Positions 8,657 through 15,991 of a stretch of 64,000 nt of DNA are shown here, in pieces. Positions within the stretch are counted from its first letter, which is position 1, and each line of letters begins with the position of its first letter. The DNA lies in NCBI RefSeq assembly GCF_014648855.1, contig NZ_BMRX01000019.1, positions 1 to 64,000 on the forward strand, in the 5' to 3' direction. The notes beneath the pieces were generated by a model that had not been told where the DNA came from, searched no databases, and saw nothing but the letters and a program-made list of their open reading frames with translations. Origin of the DNA: Streptomyces parvulus. Lineage in GTDB: Bacteria > Actinomycetota > Actinomycetes > Streptomycetales > Streptomycetaceae. A program made the position numbers and the translations under genes.

Positions 8657-8785
8657 TCGAGATACCGTCAATGAACATTTCCGGCCGGAGGTGGCCGATT
8701 GGGAGGCAATCGGGTTCGATGCCGATCGCTTCGGGAGCATGGTGCATGCCTGATCGTGCAGGCCCGCCCGGACCGCACGGACCGC

Positions 8786-9628
8786 TCAGGGGGTGCCGGC
8801 CGAGGCGTGGAGCGTGCCGTCGGAATCCGTCCGCACGGCCGCCTCGACGCCGTCCAGGATCAGGTCGAGACCCACCCGGAACGCCTCCCTTCCCTCCTGC
8901 TCCATGTGTGACGCGGCGCCACCCGCCTCCGCCTCGGTCATGGCCGCGAGACTCGCGGTCGACTCCAGGGCCGCCAGGGCGGGGAACCGTTCGGCGAAGT
9001 CCGGCGCGAACTCCGTCATCAGCGCGGACCGCTGCGCCCACCACTCCTCGTCGGGCACGCCGGTCTCCGGCGCCGCCTGCCGGTGTTCCGTCGCGACCAG
9101 GGCCATACCCCTCACGAACTGGAACAACGCGGCGATGACCCGCCTGAGGTGCAGGGGCTCCAGGCCGACTCCGCCCAGGATCCGCACCACCGTCTCCAGT
9201 CGCGCGTACTCGTTCGGCCCGAGGACGGGACGGGCCTGCGAGACCTGCAGCACCCAGGGGTGGCGCAGATAGAACGCCCAGGCGTCGTCTGCCCAGGCGG
9301 TGATCGCCGGGCGCCATCCCGCACTCGTGTCGTACTCAGTGGGCAGCTCGGCCAGCACCCGGTCGTGCATGAGGTCGACCAGTTCGCTCTTGCTCGGCAC
9401 GTACGTGTAGAGGGCCATGGCGGTCCGCCCCAGACGGGTCCCCACCGCCCGCATGGACAGGGCCGCCATTCCCTGTTCGTCCGCCACCGCGACACCCGTG
9501 GCGATAATCATGTCCACGTCGAGTCTGGGTTTCGGGCCGGGTTTGGACGCGGGTCCCTCCGATTCGGCCGATCGCCAGAGCAGGGACATGGACCGGCGGG
9601 CATCACCCTGTCCGGCGAAAACAACCAC
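8786..9628 (-). CDS. TetR family regulator of the resistance genes (probable)
   Basis: A 280-residue TetR-type repressor. The N-terminal helix-turn-helix spans about residues 35-85 (IIATGVAVADEQG, then LSMRAVGTRLGRTAMALYTYV), and the C-terminal helical domain is of the TetR_C type common in antibiotic clusters. Start GTG 9628 is chosen for the AGGAAGGAG site 7 nt upstream; an ATG at 9661 would be inside the likely promoter. It faces the ABC exporter and UvrA-like genes across a region with two inverted repeats, so it probably represses itself and the divergent resistance operon until product accumulates. The ligand is not known. Confidence 0.85.
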   Translation of the reverse strand: MVVFAGQGDARRSMSLLWRSAESEGPASKPGPKPRLDVDMIIATGVAVADEQGMAALSMRAVGTRLGRTAMALYTYVPSKSELVDLMHDRVLAELPTEYDTSAGWRPAITAWADDAWAFYLRHPWVLQVSQARPVLGPNEYARLETVVRILGGVGLEPLHLRRVIAALFQFVRGMALVATEHRQAAPETGVPDEEWWAQRSALMTEFAPDFAERFPALAALESTASLAAMTEAEAGGAASHMEQEGREAFRVGLDLILDGVEAAVRTDSDGTLHASAGTP

Positions 9629-9644
9629 CTTGCGACTCCTTCCT

Positions 9645-9684
9645 GCGTAAAGTAACCTCACCGACGCATCTCTTTACGCTGTAA
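9645..9684. promoter_or_regulatory. Probable TetR operators and promoter region
   Basis: GCGTAAAG at 9645-9652 is the exact inverted partner of CTTTACGC at 9672-9679, 19 nt apart. The second arm also belongs to a smaller palindrome TTAC-gct-GTAA at 9674-9684. These AT-richer motifs stand directly upstream of the TetR start and are the obvious operator candidates for this regulator. Confidence 0.6.
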
Positions 9685-9743
9685 GGATACCAGCCGGGTG
9701 GATGCCCGCCCCGGTATGCCCGCATGTTCGCGGAAGGTTTTCG

Positions 9744-10030
9744 ATGGCAGAGCCCCCCGTCTCGTCCGTCCAGGTCACCGACATCACGCGCACCACGTCG
9801 CCGATGGCCCGCATGGCGTTCGAGGCCGACCGTCCCGACGAACTCGCCGGTCCGACCCCAAGTCGGCCGCTCCCGCTACGTCTTCCCCGCCCCGCCAGGG
9901 TGCGCCCCGCCCTGCCGGAGCGTAGGACGGCGCGACGGGCCGGTGCCGGGACGATCCGGCCATTCCGGAGGGCGAGCGGCCCCGGACGCGCGGCCTCACC
10001 CTCCGCCGATCACCAGGCGGCGGCCGATGG
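9744..10030 (+). pseudogene. Decayed siderophore-interacting protein gene fragment
   Basis: This otherwise empty 490-nt gap (9629-10119) holds pieces of one protein spread over three frames. ATG 9744, with GGAAGG before it, reads an N terminus like siderophore-interacting (FAD-binding 9) proteins: VQVTDITRTTSPMARMAFEA then DELAG. A second frame supplies RYVFPAPPG, the first frame supplies VRPALPE, and a third supplies PAIPEGERPRTRGLTLRR, which resembles the FAD-binding R-x-Y-T-x-R-R block of that family. The order matches the intact family, and the C-terminal NAD domain is missing. I read it as a frameshifted, truncated remnant. A short real ORF from 9744 to 10040 cannot be fully excluded. 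Confidence 0.45.
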
Positions 10031-10119
10031 CCGGTCGTGACGAGCCGCACGGCGCGGCCGCCATCCCGGCCGGGCGCCGCGAGCCGGGCGGACGACCGCC
10101 GGGACGAGAGGAGCAACTG

Positions 10120-11103
10120 ATGATCACCGTACGAGGACTCGCCCGCCGCTTCACCGTGCGCGGCCAGAGTGTCGAAGCGGTCAAGGGCATCGACTTCGAC
10201 GTCGCGCCCGGCGAGGTGGTCGGGTTCCTCGGCCCCAACGGAGCGGGCAAGACCACGACCTTACGGATGCTCACGACCCTGCTGCGCCCCACCGGCGGAA
10301 CCGGGACCGTGGCCGGCTGCGACCTGCTGACGGACCCCCAGGGCGTCCGGCGCAGGATCGGCTGCGTCCACCAGGGCGGCGCCACCTGGCCCGAGTCCAG
10401 GGTCGGCGAGGAGATCGAACTCCAGGCCCGGCTCTACGGCCTGTCCCGCACCGAGGCCCGACGGCGCGGAGCCCTCCTCGCCGAGCGGCTCGACCTCGCG
10501 GGCCTGGACCAGCGCCCCGTCAAGACGCTCTCCGGGGGGCAGCGCCGCCGGCTCGACATCGCTCTCGGGCTGGTCCACGAACCCACGCTCGTCTTCCTCG
10601 ACGAGCCCACCACCGGCCTCGATCCGCAGAGCCGCGCCAACCTGTGGGACCACGTCCGCCGGCTGCGCTCCGAGCAGGGCACGACCGTCTTCCTCACCAC
10701 GCACTACCTCGACGAGGCGGACGCGCTGTGCGACCGGATCCTCGTCACCGACCACGGCGCGATCGTCGCCGAGGGCACCCCCGACGCACTCAAGGCCGGG
10801 GTGGCCGGCGACGCGATCACCATCGAGGTGGCCGACCAGGTGACGGAGGCCGCCGGCATCGCCGGGCGGCTGACCGGCGCCACCGAGGTGAGCGTCGACG
10901 GCGACACCGTGCGCTTCCGGGTGCCCCGCGGCGACGCGGCCCTGCCGGAACTGCTGCGCACCCTCGACGGACGGGGGATCACCATGGCCTCGGTCAAGGT
11001 CAACCGCCCCACCCTCGACGACGTGTTCCTCAGCCTGACCGGACGCTCCCTGCGCGACGGCGACCCCGCGCCCGAGGCCAGGGAGGCCGCCCATGCTGCG
11101 TGA
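10120..11103 (+). CDS. ABC transporter ATP-binding protein, DrrA-like drug exporter
   Basis: A 327-residue ATPase of the daunorubicin-resistance (DrrA) family. Walker A GPNGAGKTT is at residues 38-46, signature LSGGQRRR near 140, Walker B LVFLDEPTTGLD near 160, the switch His in FLTTHYLDEAD, and the DrrA-type C-terminal domain ending in RPTLDDVFLSLTG. ATG 10120 is preceded by GAGAGGAGC; upstream in-frame starts fall in the gene remnant. Codon 48 is TTA (10261-10263). The stop overlaps the permease start by 11 nt. With the permease it should export the cluster product and so protect the producer. Confidence 0.93.
   Translation: MITVRGLARRFTVRGQSVEAVKGIDFDVAPGEVVGFLGPNGAGKTTTLRMLTTLLRPTGGTGTVAGCDLLTDPQGVRRRIGCVHQGGATWPESRVGEEIELQARLYGLSRTEARRRGALLAERLDLAGLDQRPVKTLSGGQRRRLDIALGLVHEPTLVFLDEPTTGLDPQSRANLWDHVRRLRSEQGTTVFLTTHYLDEADALCDRILVTDHGAIVAEGTPDALKAGVAGDAITIEVADQVTEAAGIAGRLTGATEVSVDGDTVRFRVPRGDAALPELLRTLDGRGITMASVKVNRPTLDDVFLSLTGRSLRDGDPAPEAREAAHAA
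10261..10263 (+). promoter_or_regulatory. TTA (bldA) codon 48 of the ABC ATPase
   Basis: The codons read ACC TTA CGG within Walker-A-proximal TTLRML. As a rare bldA-read codon it would delay exporter synthesis to the same developmental stage as the LmbU-like regulator. Confidence 0.8.
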
Positions 11104-11860
11104 CACCCAGCTGATCTTCGTGCGGGACATGAAGCTCGCGCTGCGCAGCCCGACCTGGCTGCTCATCGGGATCATGCAGCCGCTCCTGTACCTGTTCCTC
11201 TTCGGACCCCTCATGGTGTCCGTGGTCGACCACACCCCCGGATTCCCGCCCGGTGGCGCCTGGGAGGTCCTCACCCCGGCCCTCATCGTCCAGACGGCAC
11301 TGTTCAGCGGCTCCTTCGCCGGGGTGGGACTGCTCACCGAGTACCGGGTCGGCGTCGTCGACCGCTTCCGCGGCACACCCGCGAGCAGGGCCGCGCTGCT
11401 GTTCGGCAAGGTCCTGGCCCAGGCGGTGCAGGCCACCGCCCAGTCCGTGCTGATCGTGCTGGTGACGCTGCTCGTCTTCGACCTCGACGCCTCACCGGGC
11501 GGGCTGCTGCTCAGCCTGGCCATCGCCGCGGTCCTGGCCATCACGCTGTCCTCGGGCTCGTATGCGCTGGCGATGGTCCTCAAGAGCGAGGCCGCGTTCC
11601 CCGCGCTGATGAACGCCGTGCTCCTGCCGCTCCTGCTGCTGTCCGGGGTGCTGCTGCCGGTCTCCGAGCAACTGGCGCCCGGCTGGCTGTACAACCTGGC
11701 CCGGATCAATCCCCTGACCCACGTGGTCGACGCCGAACGCGCCGCGTTCCGGGGGGACATGAGTGCCACGGCGCTGCTGACCGGCTCCCTGGTGCTGCTG
11801 GTCATGGCCGTCCTCGCCCTGATGTGGGGCACGCGGACCTTCCGCAAGGAGAACGCCTGA
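11093..11860 (+). CDS. ABC transporter permease, DrrB-like
   Basis: A 255-residue ABC-2 type membrane protein with about six hydrophobic segments, including WLLIGIMQPLLYLFLF near residue 20 and LLILLSGVLLP-like stretches near 175-190. The conserved ABC-2 signature region (MNAVLLPLLLLSGVLLPVS, then LYNLARINPLTHVVDAERA) is clear. ATG 11093 lies inside the end of the ATPase gene with AGGGAGG just upstream, so the two are translationally coupled. It forms the membrane half of the DrrAB-like exporter. Confidence 0.93.
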   Translation: MLRDTQLIFVRDMKLALRSPTWLLIGIMQPLLYLFLFGPLMVSVVDHTPGFPPGGAWEVLTPALIVQTALFSGSFAGVGLLTEYRVGVVDRFRGTPASRAALLFGKVLAQAVQATAQSVLIVLVTLLVFDLDASPGGLLLSLAIAAVLAITLSSGSYALAMVLKSEAAFPALMNAVLLPLLLLSGVLLPVSEQLAPGWLYNLARINPLTHVVDAERAAFRGDMSATALLTGSLVLLVMAVLALMWGTRTFRKENA

Positions 11861-11891
11861 CGGCGCACCGCCCGCAGGCCCACCCGAGACC

Positions 11892-11925
11892 GGGCTCCCC
11901 CTTACCTCCCCCGGAGGGGGAGCCC
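11892..11925 (+). terminator. Hairpin after the ABC permease gene
   Basis: A 10-bp perfect stem GGGCTCCCCC / GGGGGAGCCC with a 14-nt loop lies between the permease stop and the UvrA-like start. It may end or reduce transcription entering the next gene. Confidence 0.6.
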
Positions 11926-11948
11926 ACCCGCACGAGCAAGGAGCACAC

Positions 11949-14219
11949 GTGAGGTCCGACGCCATCGAGGTGACCGGTGCCAGGGAGAACAACCTCAAGA
12001 ACGTCTCGCTCAAGATCCCGAGGCAGCGGCTGACCGTCTTCACCGGCGTCTCCGGCTCGGGCAAGTCGTCCCTGGTGTTCGACACCCTCGCGGCCGAGGC
12101 CCAGCGGCAGCTCAACGAGACCTTCAGCGCCTTCGTCCGGACCTTCCTGCCCGGCCACGGGCGGCCGGACGTGGACGCCGTCGAGAACCTCTCGGCGGCC
12201 GTCGTCATCGACCAGAAACGCCTGGGCGGCAACCCCCGCTCCACCGTCGGTACGGTCACCGACGTCAACCCCCTGCTGCGGCTCCTCTTCTCCCGGGCCG
12301 GCGAACCCGCGGGCCTGCCGGCGAGCGCGTTCTCCTTCAACGACCCCCAGGGCATGTGCCCCGCCTGCGAGGGCCTCGGCACGACCGTCCGCCTCGATCT
12401 CGACGCGTTCCTCGACCGCACCAGGTCCCTCAACCAGGGCGCGCTGCTGCACCCGGACTTCTCCACCGACAGCTGGTACTGGCTCAGCTACGTGGAGTCC
12501 GGCCTGTTCGACAACGACAAGCCGCTGGGCGACTTCTCCGAACGGGACTGGCGACTGCTGCTGCACGGCGAACTGCCGGACAGGATCCGCCTCCTCTGGC
12601 AGGGCAACACGCTCAACGTCCGCTACGAGGGCCTCGTCGACAAGTTCACCAGGCTCTACGTCAAGAAGGAGGACATGTCCGAGCGGGGCCGCCGGGTGTT
12701 CCAGCGGTTCGCCCGCACCGCCCCCTGCCCCGACTGCGACCGCACCCGCCTCGCGCCCGCCGCGCTGGCCACCCGGATCGGCGGCCACCACATCGCGGAC
12801 CTCACCGCGTTGGAGGTCCGGCACCTCGCACAGCTCCTGGCGGAGCTGGACCTGCCGCGGGTGAAGCCGGTCCTGGACGACCTGACCACGCGGCTGCGGC
12901 ACCTGGTCGACATCGGCCTCGGCTACCTGAGCCTGGACCGGGAGACCCGCACGCTCTCGGGCGGCGAGTCCCAGCGGATCAAGATGGTCCGCCACCTGTC
13001 CAGCAACCTCACCGAGATGCTGTACGTGTTCGACGAGCCGAGCGTCGGCCTGCACCCCCGCGACGTGCACCGGCTCAAGGAACTCCTCGTCGCCCTGCGG
13101 GACAAGGGCAACACGGTGCTCGTGGTCGAGCACGACCCCGACGTCATGGCCATCGCGGACCACGTGGTCGACATGGGCCCGAAGGCCGGGACGCTCGGCG
13201 GCGAAGTGGTCTTCGAGGGCAGCTTCGACGCACTCACCCGTGCCGACACCCTCACCGGGCGCCTCCTCCGGCACCGCCTGCCGCTCAAGACCGGACCCCG
13301 CCGCGCCACCGGGACGTTCGCCGTGACCGACGCGACGAGCCACAACCTCCAGAACGTGACGGTCGCCTTCCCGGCCGGCGTCCTGACGGTCGTCACCGGT
13401 GTGGCCGGCTCGGGCAAGAGCACCCTGGTCAACGACGAGTTCCTCGGCCGGTACCCCGACGCGATCGTCATCGACCAGTCGGCGGTCACCACCGGCCGAC
13501 GCTCCACCATCGCCACCTACACCGGCCTGATGGACCCGATCCGCAAACTGTTCGCCGGCGCCGCCAAGGTCAGCGCCTCCCTGTTCAGCGCCAACTCCAA
13601 GGGCGCGTGCCCCAACTGCCAGGGGCTCGGCGTCCTCTACACCGACCTCGCGTTCATGGACACGCTGAAGTCGGTGTGCGAGGTCTGCCGGGGCCGCCGC
13701 TTCTCCGCGGACGTCCTCGGCCACCGCCTGCGGGGCAGCTCCATCAGCGACGTCCTGGAGATGACGACGGCCGAGGCGGCGGACTTCTTCACGGAGCCCA
13801 GGCTCCGCCCCGTCCTGCACGCCCTGAACGAGGTCGGCCTGGACTACCTCCGCCTCGGGCAGCCGCTCAGCACCCTCTCCGGCGGCGAGTGCCAGCGCCT
13901 CAAGCTCGCGGCCGACCTGCACCGCGTCGGAAGCGTCTACGTCATGGACGAACCCACCACGGGTCTGCACATGTCCGATGTCCACCGCCTCCTCGGCATC
14001 GTCGAGCGCCTCGTCGACCAGGGCAACACCGTCATCGTCATCGAGCACAACCTCGACGTCGTCAGGAGCGCCGACTGGATCATCGATCTCGGTCCCGAAG
14101 GGGGCAGCGGCGGCGGACGGATCCTGTTCGAAGGAAGCCCGGCCGATCTTCTGAAGACCACCGACTCCCACACCGCGGCGCACCTTCGCCGGGACCTCGC
14201 GCACCCGGCCCGCGTCTGA
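11949..14219 (+). CDS. UvrA-like ABC ATPase, self-resistance protein (DrrC type)
   Basis: A 756-residue tandem ABC ATPase of the UvrA superfamily. The first half has Walker A GVSGSGKSS near residue 37, a CPAC zinc-finger pair, signature LSGGESQR and Walker B MLYVFDEPSVGLH. The second half has Walker A GVAGSGKST, CPNCQGLG with CEVCRGRR zinc-finger cysteines, signature LSGGECQR and VYVMDEPTTGLH. It is about 200 residues shorter than housekeeping UvrA, as in DrrC-type resistance proteins that remove DNA-bound drugs. Actinomycin intercalates in DNA, so this gene fits self-protection. GTG 11949 follows AAGGAG. It comes after the exporter with a hairpin between. Confidence 0.93.
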   Translation: MRSDAIEVTGARENNLKNVSLKIPRQRLTVFTGVSGSGKSSLVFDTLAAEAQRQLNETFSAFVRTFLPGHGRPDVDAVENLSAAVVIDQKRLGGNPRSTVGTVTDVNPLLRLLFSRAGEPAGLPASAFSFNDPQGMCPACEGLGTTVRLDLDAFLDRTRSLNQGALLHPDFSTDSWYWLSYVESGLFDNDKPLGDFSERDWRLLLHGELPDRIRLLWQGNTLNVRYEGLVDKFTRLYVKKEDMSERGRRVFQRFARTAPCPDCDRTRLAPAALATRIGGHHIADLTALEVRHLAQLLAELDLPRVKPVLDDLTTRLRHLVDIGLGYLSLDRETRTLSGGESQRIKMVRHLSSNLTEMLYVFDEPSVGLHPRDVHRLKELLVALRDKGNTVLVVEHDPDVMAIADHVVDMGPKAGTLGGEVVFEGSFDALTRADTLTGRLLRHRLPLKTGPRRATGTFAVTDATSHNLQNVTVAFPAGVLTVVTGVAGSGKSTLVNDEFLGRYPDAIVIDQSAVTTGRRSTIATYTGLMDPIRKLFAGAAKVSASLFSANSKGACPNCQGLGVLYTDLAFMDTLKSVCEVCRGRRFSADVLGHRLRGSSISDVLEMTTAEAADFFTEPRLRPVLHALNEVGLDYLRLGQPLSTLSGGECQRLKLAADLHRVGSVYVMDEPTTGLHMSDVHRLLGIVERLVDQGNTVIVIEHNLDVVRSADWIIDLGPEGGSGGGRILFEGSPADLLKTTDSHTAAHLRRDLAHPARV

Positions 14220-14316
14220 CCCCGGGGACCGGCCCGACCGATGAGTTTCCGGCCCCGTCGCGGTCAGGGTCGTCGGACGCCCGGGCAGACCGGCGCGTCC
14301 GTACCGAAGGAGAGTC

Positions 14317-14874
14317 ATGGCCAAGCTCATCTACTCGATGCTCACCTCGCTGGACGGCTACGCCGAGGCGGCCGAGGGCGGCCTCGGCACCGGGGCCGAG
14401 GACCCGCAGGTGCACACCTTCATCAACGACCTCTTCCGCCCCGTCGGCACCTATCTCTACGGACGGCGGATGTACGAGACGATGGTCTACTGGGAGACCG
14501 CGCACACCGAGCCCGCCCAGCCGCCGCACATCCTCCAGTACGCCCGCGACTGGCAGGCCGCGGAGAAGGTCGTGTACTCCACGACGCTCCAGTCGGTGTC
14601 CAGCGCGAAGACCAGGATCGAGCGGACCTTCGACCCGGAGGCGGTCCGCAGGCTGAAGGCCGAGTCCGCCGCCGACCTCACCGTCGACGGCCCGAACCTC
14701 GCGGCCCAGGCGATCGCGGCCGGCCTGGTGGACGAGTACCACCTGTTCATCACCACCAGCGTGGTCGGCGGCGGGAAGCGGTTCTTCCCCGACGGTGTGC
14801 GCCTCGACCTCGACCTGGTCGAGCAGCGGGCCTTCGACAGCGGACTGATCCACGCCCACTACCGGACCCGCTGA
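14317..14874 (+). CDS. Dihydrofolate reductase/RibD C-terminal fold protein
   Basis: A 185-residue protein of the RibD C-terminal (DHFR-like) family: N-terminal MAKLIYSMLTSLDGYAE, a central LYGRRMYETMVYW block and C-terminal VVGGGKRFFPDGVRLDLDL. The fold binds NADPH and reduces small substrates, but most stand-alone members have no known reaction. ATG 14317 follows GAAGGAGAG. It is the last gene facing the same way as the exporter and UvrA-like genes and may belong to the cluster, possibly in redox tailoring of the chromophore; that is inference only. Confidence 0.85.
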   Translation: MAKLIYSMLTSLDGYAEAAEGGLGTGAEDPQVHTFINDLFRPVGTYLYGRRMYETMVYWETAHTEPAQPPHILQYARDWQAAEKVVYSTTLQSVSSAKTRIERTFDPEAVRRLKAESAADLTVDGPNLAAQAIAAGLVDEYHLFITTSVVGGGKRFFPDGVRLDLDLVEQRAFDSGLIHAHYRTR

Positions 14875-14984
14875 CCCCTGCGCCGACACCGACGACCCCG
14901 GCCGCGCCGCCGTGGCTCCGTGCGGCGGTGGGCGGCCAGGGCTTCGGGCGCGATGCTCTTGGGGCGGCGTCTCCGCCGCGCCGA

Positions 14985-15374
14985 TCAGGCGGTGCCCAGG
15001 ACCGCCCGGATCGTCTTGCCGGCCGCGGTGGTGTGCACCGACACCTCGCGGCTCAGAAGCTGGACCAGCGGCCAGCCGAACCCGCCCGGAGCGACGGACC
15101 CGCCGCGCGGGTCGGTGTGCGGGACGACGGTCGACGCGTCGCTCACGCTGATGGTGATCGAGTCCTCGGCGAGCCGGGCCTCGAAGGCGGTGAGGCCGCC
15201 GCCGTGCCGTTTGGCGTTGGTGACCAGCTCGGTGACCACCAGCAGGATGTCGTCGGTGGCCCTGGGGGACGGGACGGGAGTCCGCGTCTGCAGCAGTCCC
15301 CGCACGCGGTCGCGGGCGGTGGCGGCGTTGACCGGCGGTTCCAAGCGGTCCGCCTCCGTCTCTGCAGTCGTCAC
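14985..15374 (-). CDS. RsbW-like anti-sigma factor kinase (HATPase_c_2)
   Basis: A 129-residue GHKL ATPase. The N box ELVTNAKRHGGG is near residue 48 and the G box GGFGWPLVQLL near 100. Such proteins bind a sigma factor or phosphorylate a STAS antagonist, as RsbW does. It sits at the left end of a partner-switching cluster, in the same direction as the STAS gene 15445-15819. No sigma factor gene is next to it, so the target sigma factor is elsewhere. Fold and class are clear; the partner is inferred. Confidence 0.85.
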   Translation of the reverse strand: MTTAETEADRLEPPVNAATARDRVRGLLQTRTPVPSPRATDDILLVVTELVTNAKRHGGGLTAFEARLAEDSITISVSDASTVVPHTDPRGGSVAPGGFGWPLVQLLSREVSVHTTAAGKTIRAVLGTA

Positions 15375-15444
15375 GTGCCTCCTTCACCCCCTTCGTCCGC
15401 TCCGCTCACCCCGCGCCTGCCCGACCCTTCGCGGCGTATCCCGC

Positions 15445-15819
15445 TCACCGCCGCCCGGCCTCGTCGTGGCGGGCTCTGACGAGGGCCACCGCGGCCGGGA
15501 CGTCGGAGGTGAGGTCGAAGGCGCCGGTGACGTCGGTGAGGGCGAGAAGCCGCTGCACGACCGGCGGGACCTGGGCGAGCACGAGGGGAACACCGGCCCG
15601 CTCGTGCTCGGCCTTGGCGGCGAGCAGCGTGTGGAGGAAGGAGGAATCGGCGAAGGTCACCTTGGCCACGTCCAGGACGGTCCCCCGGGGGCCGCCGCCC
15701 GCCCGGGGGACCAGGCCTTCGGCCAGGCTCTCGTCGCCGTCCGGGTCGAACTCCCCGACGGCCTGCACGATGCGCACCTCGTCGACCGTGGTCACGGTCA
15801 CCTCAGCTTCGACTCCCAT
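15445..15819 (-). CDS. STAS-domain anti-sigma factor antagonist (RsbV-like)
   Basis: A 124-residue STAS protein with the phosphorylatable serine motif FADSSFLHTLL near residue 60. Unphosphorylated, it would free a sigma factor from the adjacent RsbW-like kinase. I place the start at ATG 15819 (MGVEAEV); an in-frame start at 15891 would add 24 residues that do not look like STAS sequence, though no strong ribosome site marks either. It is divergent from the SpoIIE phosphatase gene, with a 172-nt shared promoter region between them. Confidence 0.8.
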   Translation of the reverse strand: MGVEAEVTVTTVDEVRIVQAVGEFDPDGDESLAEGLVPRAGGGPRGTVLDVAKVTFADSSFLHTLLAAKAEHERAGVPLVLAQVPPVVQRLLALTDVTGAFDLTSDVPAAVALVRARHDEAGRR

Positions 15820-15991
15820 GGCAGGATTCTTGCAGGTCGCCGACTCGTTCGGGGAGTCCGGGGCGGGGTACGCGGTGAGGGTCGGGGGCAAGCTTGCATG
15901 TGTGCCCTCGTTGAGGGATTGTTGTCAGTTGGCAATTGTCCCCTACCTGATCCGGAACGAGGTGAGGGCCCGACGAAAGGGTCCTTCATTC

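Noticed and set aside
9724..10119. N-terminal extension of the ABC ATPase from an upstream ATG
   Set aside because: The extension is low-complexity and runs through the decayed gene, while ATG 10120 has a strong ribosome site and gives the family's normal N terminus.
11802..14330. An 842-codon open frame antisense to the UvrA-like gene
   Set aside because: Composition is that of a reverse-strand shadow and no domain is recognisable, while the plus strand carries all UvrA motifs.
14960..14980. GC hairpin near the end of the RsbW-like gene
   Set aside because: Only a 6-bp stem in GC-rich DNA, expected by chance.
15509..15991. N-terminal extension of the SpoIIE phosphatase
   Set aside because: It would overlap the divergent STAS gene and promoter, and ATG 15992 gives a sensible protein with a ribosome site.
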